From positions 10,291,240 to 10,355,239 of the forward strand of contig CM028338.1 in the NCBI GenBank assembly GCA_016647705.1: a DNA stretch of 64,000 nucleotides. The letters run 5' to 3'. The notes below the pieces were generated by a model that saw only the letters and a program-made list of their open reading frames with translations, made no database searches and was not told the origin of the DNA. Shown here in pieces: positions 1 to 11,056 of the stretch; the stretch's first letter is position 1; each line of letters begins with the position of its first letter. Source of the stretch: Eucommia ulmoides (taxonomy: Eukaryota > Streptophyta > Magnoliopsida > Garryales > Eucommiaceae). A program made the translations under genes and the position numbers.

Positions 1-1944
1 ACTTTGTAAAGGTAAAAATGAATGTGTTTGCATTTTGCTCGGTGATAAATTGGCCAGAATCGGTTAATTAGACCAAATTAGTACGGAAAAGAAAAATTTT
101 GGGAGCGAATTGAGGATATGAAAGATTAAATAGCAGAAAGTGACCACATCCAAAGTTTGTGTGTGTGGGGGTGGGGGGGTGAAAGCAAAAATTAGCCTTA
201 AAGCTTCCCTTATACTTCACCAGTTTTATATCAAAGGAACCAAATTTTTAAAATTGAACTATATATCAAGAGGATTAAAAAGGACAAAGTTCAACCAAAT
301 TCGGCTCTTGTGGAGACTATTCATGAATTAAATCTTGAATGCACCAGAATCGATATGAAAGAGTGCTCCCTAAGATCGTCCAACAAAATTATTTGAACTC
401 TTAGATAACAGACAAAGTTTCACTTTCGCACCTTGATTTGACTAATTTTGCACCAAATATCAATGGCACGGGCACGTGATGAACATCTCCTGAAAAAAAA
501 AAAGAAAAAAAAATTTGGTAGAGAATCCCGAGTATAAAATTGACTATCCGGATCCAATCAAAAGGGGTAACTAAACACAAATGTGAAACTTTTCGGAAAA
601 AAAATGATGAAATTAAATGTTAAGGTGCAAAGTGCAATTGAATCTAAACTTTCAGGGTCAAAAGTAGAATTTAATAAAAGAAACTCCTTCCCACATTAGA
701 ATGACTCGCAAACAAGTTAAAACTCTCTGAATTCCATTATCAGCAACTCAAAACCCATTATTTTTTTCAAATTCATTTTGTAATCAGAGTTTGTCAAACC
801 CCAATCCCAAGAACCTGATTCTCTGCTTACATTAAAAAAAAATAAAGGAAAAGAAAAAAGTGAAAACCATTTTCTGGAATGAAACGCAAAACAATGTTCT
901 TGAAGTAACGTATTAATTAATTAATTAATTAAGATTACCAGGTGAAAAAAGGACAAGAGAAAGTCATAAACTCTACCTTGATAACAAAGGCAACAATTTG
1001 GAGAGAGAAAGAGGAGGGCTAAATGCATGCAGCACAGCAGCGGCCTTTTCTTGTTGAGTAAATCAAGCTAAAGCGAATGGAGTTTATTTACATGCCCGCG
1101 TAGAGTTGCATGAAAGGGAAATATGTTTGGTAATATGAAGAAATTTATATATTAATATTGTAGGGAAAATAAAAAGAACTAAAAATAGTTGGGCAAGGAA
1201 GGGAAGGGGGTTTGACTTTTGAATGTACATGGATTGGATGCGTGGATGAAGATTGCAGCAAACCCTACTGTGTGAATGCCCTTTGGCCAAACTTTATGAA
1301 TACAAGCAACCCCATTTCATTGATTTTGCTTCTATAAGGGGGAATTAAATAGACAAAAAAAAAAAATGTCATTTTTATTCTAGTCATATTTCCAGGCAAA
1401 TGGCACTAGTTTTGCAGAAACATCTTGTTGAAAATTAGGTTATATAATTTGACTCCATAAAGTAAAAAACAAGTGTTTTTCTTGAAGAAAACTATGGGGT
1501 AAATTCACCATTAATTTTGAAGTTAAGAAACGGAGTCAAATTAGTTGATGAAGTTTTGACTTTACCCAATTAAATTGCTTAGTCTAAATATTGGGTTAAG
1601 TTAGAATCTCGCTAGGGACAAATTTTTTTTTTTACATTGTGTTTTACGTTGAAATTGAATGAAATAGAATGGACGGATAATAAGATTAAAATTACTATGG
1701 TACGAATAGAATGAAATATTCATTACCGTTCCTATCTTTGATAACAAAAGAAATTAGATATAGTATTGGAAAGAATATTCTCAATCCAATATTGGGTTAT
1801 TATTGAAAATAAACCAGGAATGGAACACATATATACAATAACGTCTCCACTTGAAAAAAAATACAATTTTTTTTAAACAAAATTATTCAAATATAAACCA
1901 AATGAAATTCCAAATAAGAGGTTTGTGTGTGTGTGTGTGTGTGA

Positions 1945-2008
<64 letters not shown>

Positions 2009-2225
2009 AGAAGAAGAAGAAGAAGAGGGAGGCGGTGGATGGGGAGAGAGGGGTTGGCAAGGTGGGCGGTGGTGTTGGCGGGGAATAGGGTGCAGGTACC
2101 AGTGGGGGTTAGGGGGTTAGTTAGAATGAGAGAGAGAGAGAGAGAAAGAGCAGAATCAACCATTTACACTCCTACACTATTACATTTTTCCTTTTTTCAC
2201 AACCTTAGGAAGAACTTTATATTTT
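1..2225. other. AT-rich intergenic DNA, no gene seen
   Basis: No frame here shows a recognisable domain, and the short ORFs have low-complexity or random composition. The stretch carries A/T runs, a TTAA-type tandem run near 913-932 and the compound microsatellite listed separately. It may be decayed transposon DNA, but I could not assign it to a family. Confidence 0.6.
1924..2026. repeat. Compound microsatellite (GT)n(AT)n(AG)n(AAG)n
   Basis: A GT run is followed directly by TA, GA and then AAG runs in about 100 bp; a second short GA run lies near 2128-2145. The apparent ORFs on both strands here are translations of this repeat, not genes. Confidence 0.95.
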
Positions 2226-3933
2226 TCTAGGCTAAAGATTAACTTAATTCTATTACAGGAAGTATCAAAATCTAATCCTTTTAAATAACTGAAGGTCAAA
2301 CCTATTTTTCATAGGATAAAAATTAAACTCTAACTAGCCTGATTAGATACCGTCTCAAATATGTTTAATCCACTCAAACTCGTAAATACAAAAAATTTAC
2401 AAGTTTCTTTCCACATGAGCTTTTACCACCTCTAAACAATTATACTCAATTAATGTCTCGAAAACTATGTGAGGAATAAACCTGATTTAATTAATTAAAG
2501 CACAAATAATGTTTAATTAAATTTCACAAACAAAAATCTTTTTTTAAGATATGCAAGATTTTCTAATAAGAAAATGATTTTTCTAAAACAAATATTCCAA
2601 ATACTTAAATAGATAATCTAAGAAAAACACTTGAATTAACTTGGAAAGATTTCATCAGGATTTTTTGAAAACAATTACGATAGCTCAATGTAGAACAAAA
2701 ACTGGTGATGAAAACTTTTTCGCGCTTCGATCAAGATCTTTTTTCAAAATAACTCTCTTATAAATATCTCAGTATAAATCATTTTCTTTTATAAATAAAG
2801 GTTGATTGTTCATGATTGTTTAAAGTTGAAAACGCAGGTCTCTATAATAGAATTCTAACTAGGCCTATAACGGCTAATTTTCAAAAGTTGACCTAAAATG
2901 TCATTTTAAAACCCTATATATCATATACTATCAAAATAGGTATATTTCATTGAAAAATACTTTTAGAAAAGCTCAATTTGGTCCCTAATACTTTTTAGAT
3001 TCAAAACACTCAAAGATAGGAAGTAATTTTACTAATTTAATTCAAAGAATTAATTAATATATGGGCCAAATTGATAGGATCTTAATGATATGATATATAA
3101 TAATAAAATACTCAAATCCCCAGAATATCTCATTTTCCAGTGTTCAAAACCATAGGATTTGGGTAAAAGATCACGCGAAATGAAAAAGTTAATGTTGACT
3201 AGTCTACCACTGTCGGTGGACCGGCCCCTCATCGGTCGACTGGTCATTGTAGCAATCAACTTTTTTTTTCGTTGCACCGCATTTTGTCAGTCAACCGGCC
3301 ACATGATCGGTTAACTGATCTGACCAATGAGTTTTCTCATTTTTCCTTGTTTAAGTTACTGGTTACGTTAGTTGACTGATCTTTCTTGTCGGTTGATCGA
3401 ATTGGTCAGTAGATTCACATTTTAAATCCTTTAAACTATTGTTTTCGTTAGTCAACTGACCATTTTCTTTGGTTGATGGAATTGACTAGAAACTCATCAT
3501 TTCATGTGTTAAAAATATTTTCTCAGTTCAACTTTTTATCAAAAACTTTTTTATGATTTTAACACTTTATAAAATTCATTTAAGATCTTGAATTTATCAC
3601 TTTTGATTATAACACTCATTAGATTACTCATTTTAAAGTGTTATGCGTGATCCTAATTCGGGTTGCATTAATTGAGAGCATAAAAATAATGAGTTGTTTT
3701 ATCTATAAATACAAAAAAAAAAAAATTCAATACTAAAAAAATCTTCAATGTCTTCAACTTGCATCCGTTCTGAATTGCTTCATAAAATCTTTGTCTTTGT
3801 AGATCTTTAATCTTTTTCAATTAATTATTTTTCTCATTTAAACAAATGGAATTTCTTCTGAAACCACTCAATAAAACTATTAGTTTCATAAAACATCAAC
3901 GTTCAATTGTCTCTCAAAACATTAGGTTCAACA
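2226..3933 (-). mobile_element. Sirevirus-type LTR fragment, inverted
   Basis: Read on the minus strand this starts TGTTGAACC at 3933 and follows the same order of landmarks as the Sirevirus LTRs at 37.8-42.2 and 47.2-49.4 kb: the GGTCAACCGA-type palindrome cluster (about 3200-3480), the conserved line about regions of silent pyrimidine-rich DNA, and the A/G-rich block with AGGCTAAAGATTAAC near 2229. It stops abruptly near 2226, before the expected CCAACA end, so it is truncated. It lies against a copia gag region in the same orientation. Family assignment is by side-by-side comparison with the other copies in this window. Confidence 0.75.
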
Positions 3934-5218
3934 GACCTCTCCTTTAACCAATCTCGCTTACATCACATACAAACCGCTTAGTTTATTGTCTCTAGCCAAC
4001 ACCAAAGAACCTATTGTGAGTTTCTATTTTTCTTCACCGAAATAATTACTAAAACTTCGTCATCCAAATTTTCAGTGGAGATCAAACTGAGCCAAATATT
4101 TGCAATATGTCTAACATTTTTAAGTAACATTTTTCAGCCGATACAAGTTTCCAGATAAATGTTTCTCATGCCAATGATCTTAGATGCACCGTCATTCCCC
4201 ATCTTTAGATAGCCAAAGTCGCCACTAGTGTAAGACGAGGAGAAATTAATCACCACGAGATGTAACATAAAATGAGGCACCTGAATCAATCACAACCTGG
4301 CATGCAAGGTTAACACAATCATCTTCATAAACCAATATCACCATTAGCAGCAAGTGCATTAGTCTCCTTAGCCTCTTTGTCCTTGTCATTTCGGTTTTTA
4401 GATTGTTCTCTTTTTAATATTCTGCAATCTCCGATCATATGTCCTAGCTTGTTGTAGTAAAAGTACCTAAAGTCCTTTTTACCTTTCAATTACCCCTCAA
4501 TTTGCCAAACCTCCTATTATTACGGGAATTCCCACTTTTGCTTATCTCATGTCTTTTTTGATTTTCAGTAAATAGCGCTGTGATTCTGAGAATAAGCCCT
4601 ACTCTTTCCTCATTGTCTCTTCATTAATAAGACTGATTTAATTATATCAATCATTAACTTTTTATCTGACACTGAATTGTTGAGTGATATTCTGAGCGTT
4701 TTTTAGCTGTCAGGTAATGTGTTAAGTAGTAATGCTTACACTTTATCTTCCAAAATTAGTTTTATAGTAATCAACTAATTAATATGACATTGAAAATTAT
4801 TCATGTGATCAACTATATTTTGTCCATCCTTATAGGTCAACTGAACAATTCTATTAATTAAATTACCCTTATTCAATCCAGTCTTTCGCGCATACAAGGA
4901 TTCTAATTTTTTTAACAATTCATCAGGTTTGGTTTCACTAATAACATGTTAGTAGATACTCCGGTAAATTCATTAACGAACGTAACCAACTATCTTTCTA
5001 TCCATTCTCTCTCATTATTCATTCATTTTGTCATTTGATTTACCCGCATAACCTTTTAAAAGCAAATACAAATCCCTACAATAAAGTATGTTCATCATTC
5101 TAGATTTTCAAATCACATAACTAGCCGATATCAATTTTACCATGGTTTCACCACTATCTTGCATTTTAAACCACACAAATAAATAATTCTCCAATAACTT
5201 GAAGCTTTGATACCAATA
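3934..5218 (-). pseudogene. Ty1/copia gag-protease remnant
   Basis: Minus-strand translation, with stops and frameshifts, gives a copia gag of the Tork-like type. It includes a UBN2-type gag stretch (ESLYARKTGLNKG, QLTYKDGQ, LLLNTLPDS) at about 4650-4930, a degenerate zinc knuckle ending GHMIGDCR with LKREQSKN at about 4400-4470, and the aspartic protease start DSGAS at about 4270-4290. A tRNA-Met type primer-binding site (TTGGTATCAAAGC on the minus strand) lies at about 5205-5218, next to the LTR at 5219-5847. No intact frame remains, and integrase and RT are absent on the left, where the Sirevirus LTR fragment abuts. Confidence 0.8.
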
Positions 5219-5847
5219 TATTGGGAAAATTACCAATTCATTAAATCTATTTTCTCTCTTTATGTGAGTACAATAGGATTTTTGATTTCAACATCCACAA
5301 ATATTAATCAAGACAAAGCAAGTAACAAATAAAGTAGGAGACACAATTTTACGTGGAACACCACAAGGTGGAGAAAAAATCATGGGCCCGAAGTCCAATA
5401 TCAACTTCCACTATCACAAAAATAATGGGATTACGATTGTTCATACCTTCAAGAAAAAAAACTCTTGGATCACCACATAAATATCAGTGAAACAAGTGGA
5501 TTCAATGAGAAACGATAAATATGAGATTTAGAGAGGAATATTGAATCAGCAATTAGAAGAGGATTACCAAAAATCAAGATTTATGCAAACGAAATACTTG
5601 ATGCTGAGAACACACCGCTGAAATTTCAACCCAAACGAAATCAGAATCATTGTCCGATCGTTAAGACGGAGTAGTTCTCTCTCTACTATTCTTTTTTCTT
5701 TCTCTATACTGCCGTATATATTCTGTTTCAGCTTCTTCCCGCAAGCTTCAAAAAGTAGCCTAATGGGTCTTTTTTTTCTTTTCTTTTTATTTTCTTGAGG
5801 CCCAATAGGTTAGATCCACACCCACATTGGCTGGACCTACCCAACAA
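5219..5847 (-). mobile_element. Copia LTR shared between gag and RNase H remnants
   Basis: A 629-bp LTR-like segment that on the minus strand begins TGTTGGG and ends TTTCCCAATA (CA decayed to TA). The left flank is a tRNA-Met primer-binding site followed by gag. The right flank, on the minus strand, is a GGAGGGAGAGATT polypurine tract preceded by RNase H. The same LTR is therefore 5' LTR to the left body and 3' LTR to the right body, as in a tandem pair formed by recombination. Confidence 0.65.
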
Positions 5848-6250
5848 ATCTCTCCCTCCAATTCATGTGGGGAAATGTAAGAGACTTGCTTTCTCTCTGC
5901 AACTGTCAAGTCTCTATTGTAGAGCTTCTGTCATCATATTTGAACCATTATCATTTGTATGTATCTTCTCAAGTTGTAGCAACTTCATATCCAACACATC
6001 ATTAATCTAATGGTACCTCACATCAATATATTTGGATCTCACATGAAAGTTGAATTCTTCGAAAGATAAATGACACTCTGACTATCATAGTAAAAATTGT
6101 ATTTCTCTTATTAAAAATCCGACTTTTCCAAAAGCTTCTTCAACCACAAAACCTCTATGCATGTTTATGTCACTACAGTGTATTATGTTTCTATGGTTGA
6201 TAAAGCAACACGCTTTTGTAACTTGGATTGCCACGAGACTGCGCTCACTG
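5848..6250 (-). pseudogene. Copia RNase H C-terminal remnant
   Basis: Frameshifted minus-strand translation reads SKLQKRVALST (about 6230), YDSQSVIYLSKNSTF (about 6070), YIDVRYHFI and EKIHTNDNGSNMMTEAL (about 5940-5990), the end of a copia RNase H. It runs into a polypurine tract and the LTR at 5847. It has several frameshifts and one in-frame stop. Right of about 6250 the homology is lost. Confidence 0.75.
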
Positions 6251-7071
6251 CAAAGATAATCAAGTATCCTGATGTGGAATTATTAGAACTTTTTGCCCAA
6301 CCCATTCGTTACAAGAATTTTTTGAGAAGTCTATTAATTCGTTAGAAGTTCGAAATCACTACACTACATTAAAATAATTATAACTTTTATGTGAAAAAAA
6401 TGCAATGACTTTCAGTATTGGAGCAACGTTGGACTTGTGAAAAAAAAAATATTATAACGTGGAAATTATTCTCCAAAGATCCAAATTATTATTCTAACAT
6501 GTCTGCCTCAAATTAATCTTAATCCAACACATTAGCATGCCACATAATATACAGTAATATTTAAAGATGACACCATTTAAAAAGGGTTGATCTTTGATTA
6601 GTAGAACCTTTAAATCTTAAACATTCTTTGCTTGACAAAATAAGGTAGCAAAAGAGGAAATAGGAGATTGTCAAAGTCCAGACAAACAGAAAACGTCAAC
6701 CTTGTTCATCTACTATATTTTAGGTTGTGCACTTTTTTAGCATCAGGGCGCACTCAGATGGGTTTGACTTCACCACCCCATGGCAGGCTACGACGGGCAA
6801 CCCGAGCTTGGCTGGGTTCGAACATCAATCCAGTGATAACCACGTAAGCACTAATCAATAAAGCCCTAATTATTTAAATCTTATATATTTTGGTGCAAAA
6901 TATTTTTTTTTTTCCTTTTATTAATTCAAGTTCGAAAAATAACGATTTTTAATTTTTTTTTTACATTTGATATATTTAACATTAAATTTCATTTTGCATA
7001 TTTAAAGTAAATTTTAAGGATTCGCATTATATATATATATATATATATAAAGAGAGAAAGAGACTTCTCTA
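6251..7071. other. AT-rich intergenic DNA
   Basis: No coding domain seen. Near 6750-6850 a short GC-richer patch contains GGTTCGAAC, which resembles a pol III B box, but no matching A box or SINE tail was found. An (AT)n run is at 7028-7049. Confidence 0.55.
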
Positions 7072-7833
7072 TGTTGGTAAAATCGGGCTTCCTCCACGTG
7101 TCGGCCACCTGGATCAGATCCGCCACGTCATTGATGCCACGTCATCGACGACCTCAGCCAGCCCGGATGGCCCTCAAGTCGATCGGCTAGAAGCACTCAA
7201 AGGGCCTCCTCCAGAAGCCCTATGAAGACTCAGCACTCAACGGAATGTCAGAGAGCCCAAACCGACTTGCGCACCCGTGACCGGTCTGACCTGCCTCCTT
7301 GACAGGTCGGACCTCGGTCCCCGCCATCAACAGTGAAGGGCCCAAGGCCCAATCCCATGGCTCTAATCCGTCGTGCCACCCACGCGCCTGACTGCTTATC
7401 GATAATCCGAGCTTAAGGCCTTAATCTTGTTTACGATAATCATGCTTTTGCCTATAAATAAGAGGCTTCCCCAACACTTTTGGGGGACGAGAAAATCATT
7501 CTAGAGAGAGAAACTTCGTTATAGGTCGCTCAGACAGATCGAGATAACAGTAACTCTCCGATCTATATTTCTATCCCGGGCTCTTACTCTCAACCGGAGG
7601 GGATACGCCGGGAAAAACTCAACCCGTCCTGTGTGCAGGTGACAGATTGGAGCTTGGTCTGAACAACGGCTAGGAGCGCTGAAGAAAAAGAAAACCCAGA
7701 CTCTAATGCAGGTCGGATCGATCCTGTCCGGTTCGGCTGCAGCACGTGAGGAAGATCATTTATCACATCTCTTCTTCCCATTCTGAGGGTGTCTGGACCA
7801 TACTGCTAGCTGAATCAATTTCCGACGTCAACA
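7072..7833 (+). mobile_element. GC-rich solo-LTR-like segment
   Basis: A sharply bounded 762-bp GC-rich island in AT-rich DNA starts TGTTGG and ends TCAACA. It has a good TATA box (CCTATAAATAAGAGG near 7451-7465) followed by a short stem-loop CCCCAAC...TTTGGGGG, a layout like the U3-R junction of a Ty3/gypsy LTR. I found no clean 5-bp TSD (CTCTA left, ATTTC right) and no internal region on either side, so it is most simply an old solo LTR. An MITE or other repeat is possible. Confidence 0.55.
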
Positions 7834-8864
7834 ATTTCTATCTTTATTTTTATTTTATTTTTAATTTTTCTTATTTTTTTGACTTTTTTGCCTATTTTTT
7901 AATTTTTTATTAATATTTTGATTGAATTTAAGTATGATATCACAAGAAAATTTTAGAACTCAATATCTGATTAACACTAATTATCTGGACTTAATTTAAT
8001 TGATATTAACAAAAAAGCTAAAAATTGTTATTTGAAAGATTAATTTAAAAAAAAAATGATAAATGAATCATTGGACAAATACTATAATATATTTATTTAT
8101 TTATTTTAATGTCAGATAATAAAATTAATTACTATTTTATTAAATAAAATTCTAAAAGAAATTATCACTTGAGATTAAATTTTCACTAAAAATGATAATT
8201 AATTATAATCAATATATCTATCTCTCTCTCTCTATATATATATATTAATGTGTTATAGTGCTTGGTCAATATAAAGAATCTGGTCATTAATGTGTAGCTT
8301 ATTCTAGCTTGGTGGAGATATACCTAATGAAATTTTCCCGAGAGACTCCACATGGTTTATAGTTGACAATCAAAAACACAAAGGGAAGAATTAATTCCCT
8401 ACTAGATTTTGTTCATACCATGCAATATATGTATTTGAGATCTAACAAAATGTAATTAGTTATTCATTTTCAACGTAGTCTTATTGTAAAAAAAAATATA
8501 ATATTGTTAGTTTATTTTTATACAACTTCAAGATGTTTAATTCCATTAGAGAAAAATTCAAGATTGATGATTGCCTGAAACTAAATCGTCAGATATAATA
8601 TGCTTTCATCTAAAACACAACCTTCTCCAACTAGGGTTCCCATACGCGGGTGAGTTTGTTGATGTTGTTCCTTCAGTATGTGAATTTAGTAGAATTCAAG
8701 TCTGACTGAATTTTGATATAGTTTGCCTTACCTTAATTTGGCAGTCTACTTGTATTTATAAGCGTTGGAAGACTTACCGATGTCCATGGGCTTGCTTCAA
8801 CCCGTACAAACTTTGTTCAATTTGCAAACATGATGAGGTTATTGTTTGTCAATAAATCACAGAG
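7834..8864. other. AT-rich intergenic DNA
   Basis: Very AT-rich, with homopolymer and dinucleotide runs ((TC)n(TA)n near 8218-8244). No domain, RNA gene or repeat boundary could be supported. Confidence 0.55.
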
Positions 8865-9974
8865 TTTATTTGTTTGTTTTTTTTTTTTTTAATAACAAAT
8901 GACTAGATAGTAGAGAAGAATTCAGCCAATAAGTGAAGTTGACAAGAATTTACTTCACATCCACAACAAAGAGCTAAACCCACTAGGTCCTCGAAACCTC
9001 GCAAGATTCCCTCAAAATCTCAACAAGACAATTGAAGAACCTACGATAGAGATTTCAAGAGCATCCAACTAAGGAGGACACAAGCAAAACTATGAAAAAA
9101 ACAACCAACAAGAGGAACGATATACCTCTGGTACCAAAAAGGAACCGAAAAAGCAGAAAAATAAAGAAAAGAGAAGGAGAAGCTGCAACATTGGAAAGAT
9201 AGAAACTTGCTGAAAATTCTGCAGCAAACCAACAAGAATGCAGACCAAAAAAGAACCGGCAAACCAGAAATTAGAGAAATATTGAAGGCCCTGCAACATT
9301 GGAACGATGAGGCTTGTTGAATTTTGCAGAAAAAACAGGATTGCAGGCCCCTAGAAGCAGCACCTCTTTCAGCAGCTTGGTGACAGACCAATGCAACTTA
9401 ACTCCGAAACTCAACCATCGCAGTGAAAACACAGTGAACACGATAGTTAGTAGACAGCGCAAAAACACAGCAGATGAAGAGGATTCCGTAGAGATACACC
9501 CAGCCACAAAAGATGCAAAAATGTTTGAGGGGTAAACCAAAAAGCAAACGCCTGAGCACTTAATGCAAGGAAAAAAGGCAGTGAACATGGCATGAACCCC
9601 AAACTCGAAGTCCTTATCACCTGTGCCACAAAGTTTAATGATGCTACCAACCCAAACATGGAGAACACTAGTCAAAACCAACCCAGAACCGGAAAAACAG
9701 CCGAGAGAAAAAATAAGGGGAAGCTGCAGCCAAACCAGAGAAATCTGCAGCAATTATGTAGGCATACCAACCAAGCTGAAACAGTATTACACTTGCAGCT
9801 GACCGATCTGCAGAAAAAAGGATGAAGCCCCAAAATTGCAGCACCTTTCGGCAGCTAGATGACAACCCAAACTTGAGCTCGACCAGGCGTGGCGCAGGAA
9901 AAAACAAGTTGGAATTTGATGCACAACCAATCCCAACACCCCATGCAAAAATGCAATAGACATTCATTTGTTTG
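8865..9974 (-). mobile_element. Poly(A)-tailed retroposon, probably LINE-derived
   Basis: On the plus strand the element begins with 14 T (8877-8890), the complement of a poly(A) tail, and is bracketed by a 12-bp target-site duplication TTYATTTGTTTG (8865-8876 and 9963-9974, one mismatch). This is the signature of target-primed reverse transcription. The roughly 1.07-kb body contains imperfect internal repeats (GCAGCACCT...GCAGCT... near 9355 and 9837). The open frames in it have no domain I recognise, so it may be a 5'-truncated LINE or a retrocopy of an unknown transcript. Confidence 0.65.
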
Positions 9975-11056
9975 ATGTCCTAATTTTATTGTGGGGCAAT
10001 ACTTGAAACAATTCTGATTGTGGTTTAGGGTTTAGGTGAACAGGTTCGTTCAAAATCAACTCTATATAGTATTCAAAATAGATTGCAATTTTCAAATTAT
10101 TTTTTGAAACAGTTTAACATACCAAATTACGAATTAAAATAAAAAAAATAAAAAATAAAAAATAAAAAAGATTCATTTTCATGAAAAGACAGACATTAAA
10201 AAAATCCCCCCAAAAAGAATAAATTTCTAGATGTAAACAACTTTTTTTAACAAAAAGAAAATAAACTAAGACAATTCGTTCAACAATTTTCTTTTTTATA
10301 TTTACTTTTCAATTGTATCATACTTTTTCTTTTAACTTAATTTGTAATTGTATAATCGATTTTAATTAGTAAGTGAAGTTCATTGTAACTAAAATCACCA
10401 AGGAACTTTTTAGTTATAAAATGGGTGATAACAACGGCAATGGCAGTGAATGGCAGATTCTGACGAAAATCAACGTCGGTGGTCACTGCCAATCAACAAA
10501 GGTCAATTAGGGTTACAAATTAACTTTGAAAAAATAATCATATACCCATATTAAAGTATAGTTTAGAATCAAACATAGGATTTAAAGTTAGTAAATTGTT
10601 CTTGAAATAAGTCACTTTAGATTTCTTATCCTTAGATTTTCTCTTTATTTTTAAATCCGTCAAATAAAGTGACTTATTTCAAGAACAATTTACTAACTTT
10701 AAATCCTATGTCTTGAATATACCGAGTTAATGTTCACGAGATATTTGATGTCTTAAAAAATAATTTATTCTATATATACAATAAAAGAATTTAAAATAGA
10801 AGACCAAGAACTCCAATAAAAGGTAACTTGTGATTTGGACACCTTGGGAAAAGCATAAACATGGTGATCATTCATCATTTGACATCACGACTACAGCTTT
10901 AACAAATCAAACCAAATATCCCCTACGGAAGAAAAAGCATTAACTAATGCTTCAAAAAAGTAAGAGCAAAATTGAGGCCAATCCAAATAAAGATAACTTC
11001 TAGTGGCCCAGGAAAGAAAGAAGAAGAATAAGAATTTGTCATACTTTTTCTTTTAT
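9975..11056. other. 3' flank of RRP41L, with hairpin
   Basis: AT-rich DNA between the retroposon and the RRP41L stop codon. It contains the hairpin at 10573-10711. No coding feature seen. Confidence 0.6.
10573..10711. repeat. Perfect 47-bp inverted repeat (hairpin)
   Basis: Arms 10573-10619 and 10665-10711 are exact reverse complements over 47 bp, separated by a 45-nt loop. Left arm starts ACATAGGATTTAAAG and the right arm ends CTTTAAATCCTATGT. It could be a foldback MITE, or a transcribed hairpin giving small RNAs. It lies about 350 bp beyond the RRP41L stop codon. Confidence 0.95.

Noticed and set aside
1873-2230. Overlapping ORFs on both strands (96 and 101 aa)
   Set aside because: Translations of (GT)n(AT)n(AG)n(AAG)n microsatellites, with Arg/Glu and Ser/Leu repeats and no gene signals.
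6740-6860. Possible tRNA or SINE (GGTTCGAAC)
   Set aside because: Only a B-box-like word. There is no A box, no cloverleaf and no A-rich tail.
9041-9967. Several overlapping minus-strand ORFs up to 160 aa
   Set aside because: Overlapping frames within a retroposon. Hydrophobic composition follows from T-rich sequence, and no domain or splice structure fits.
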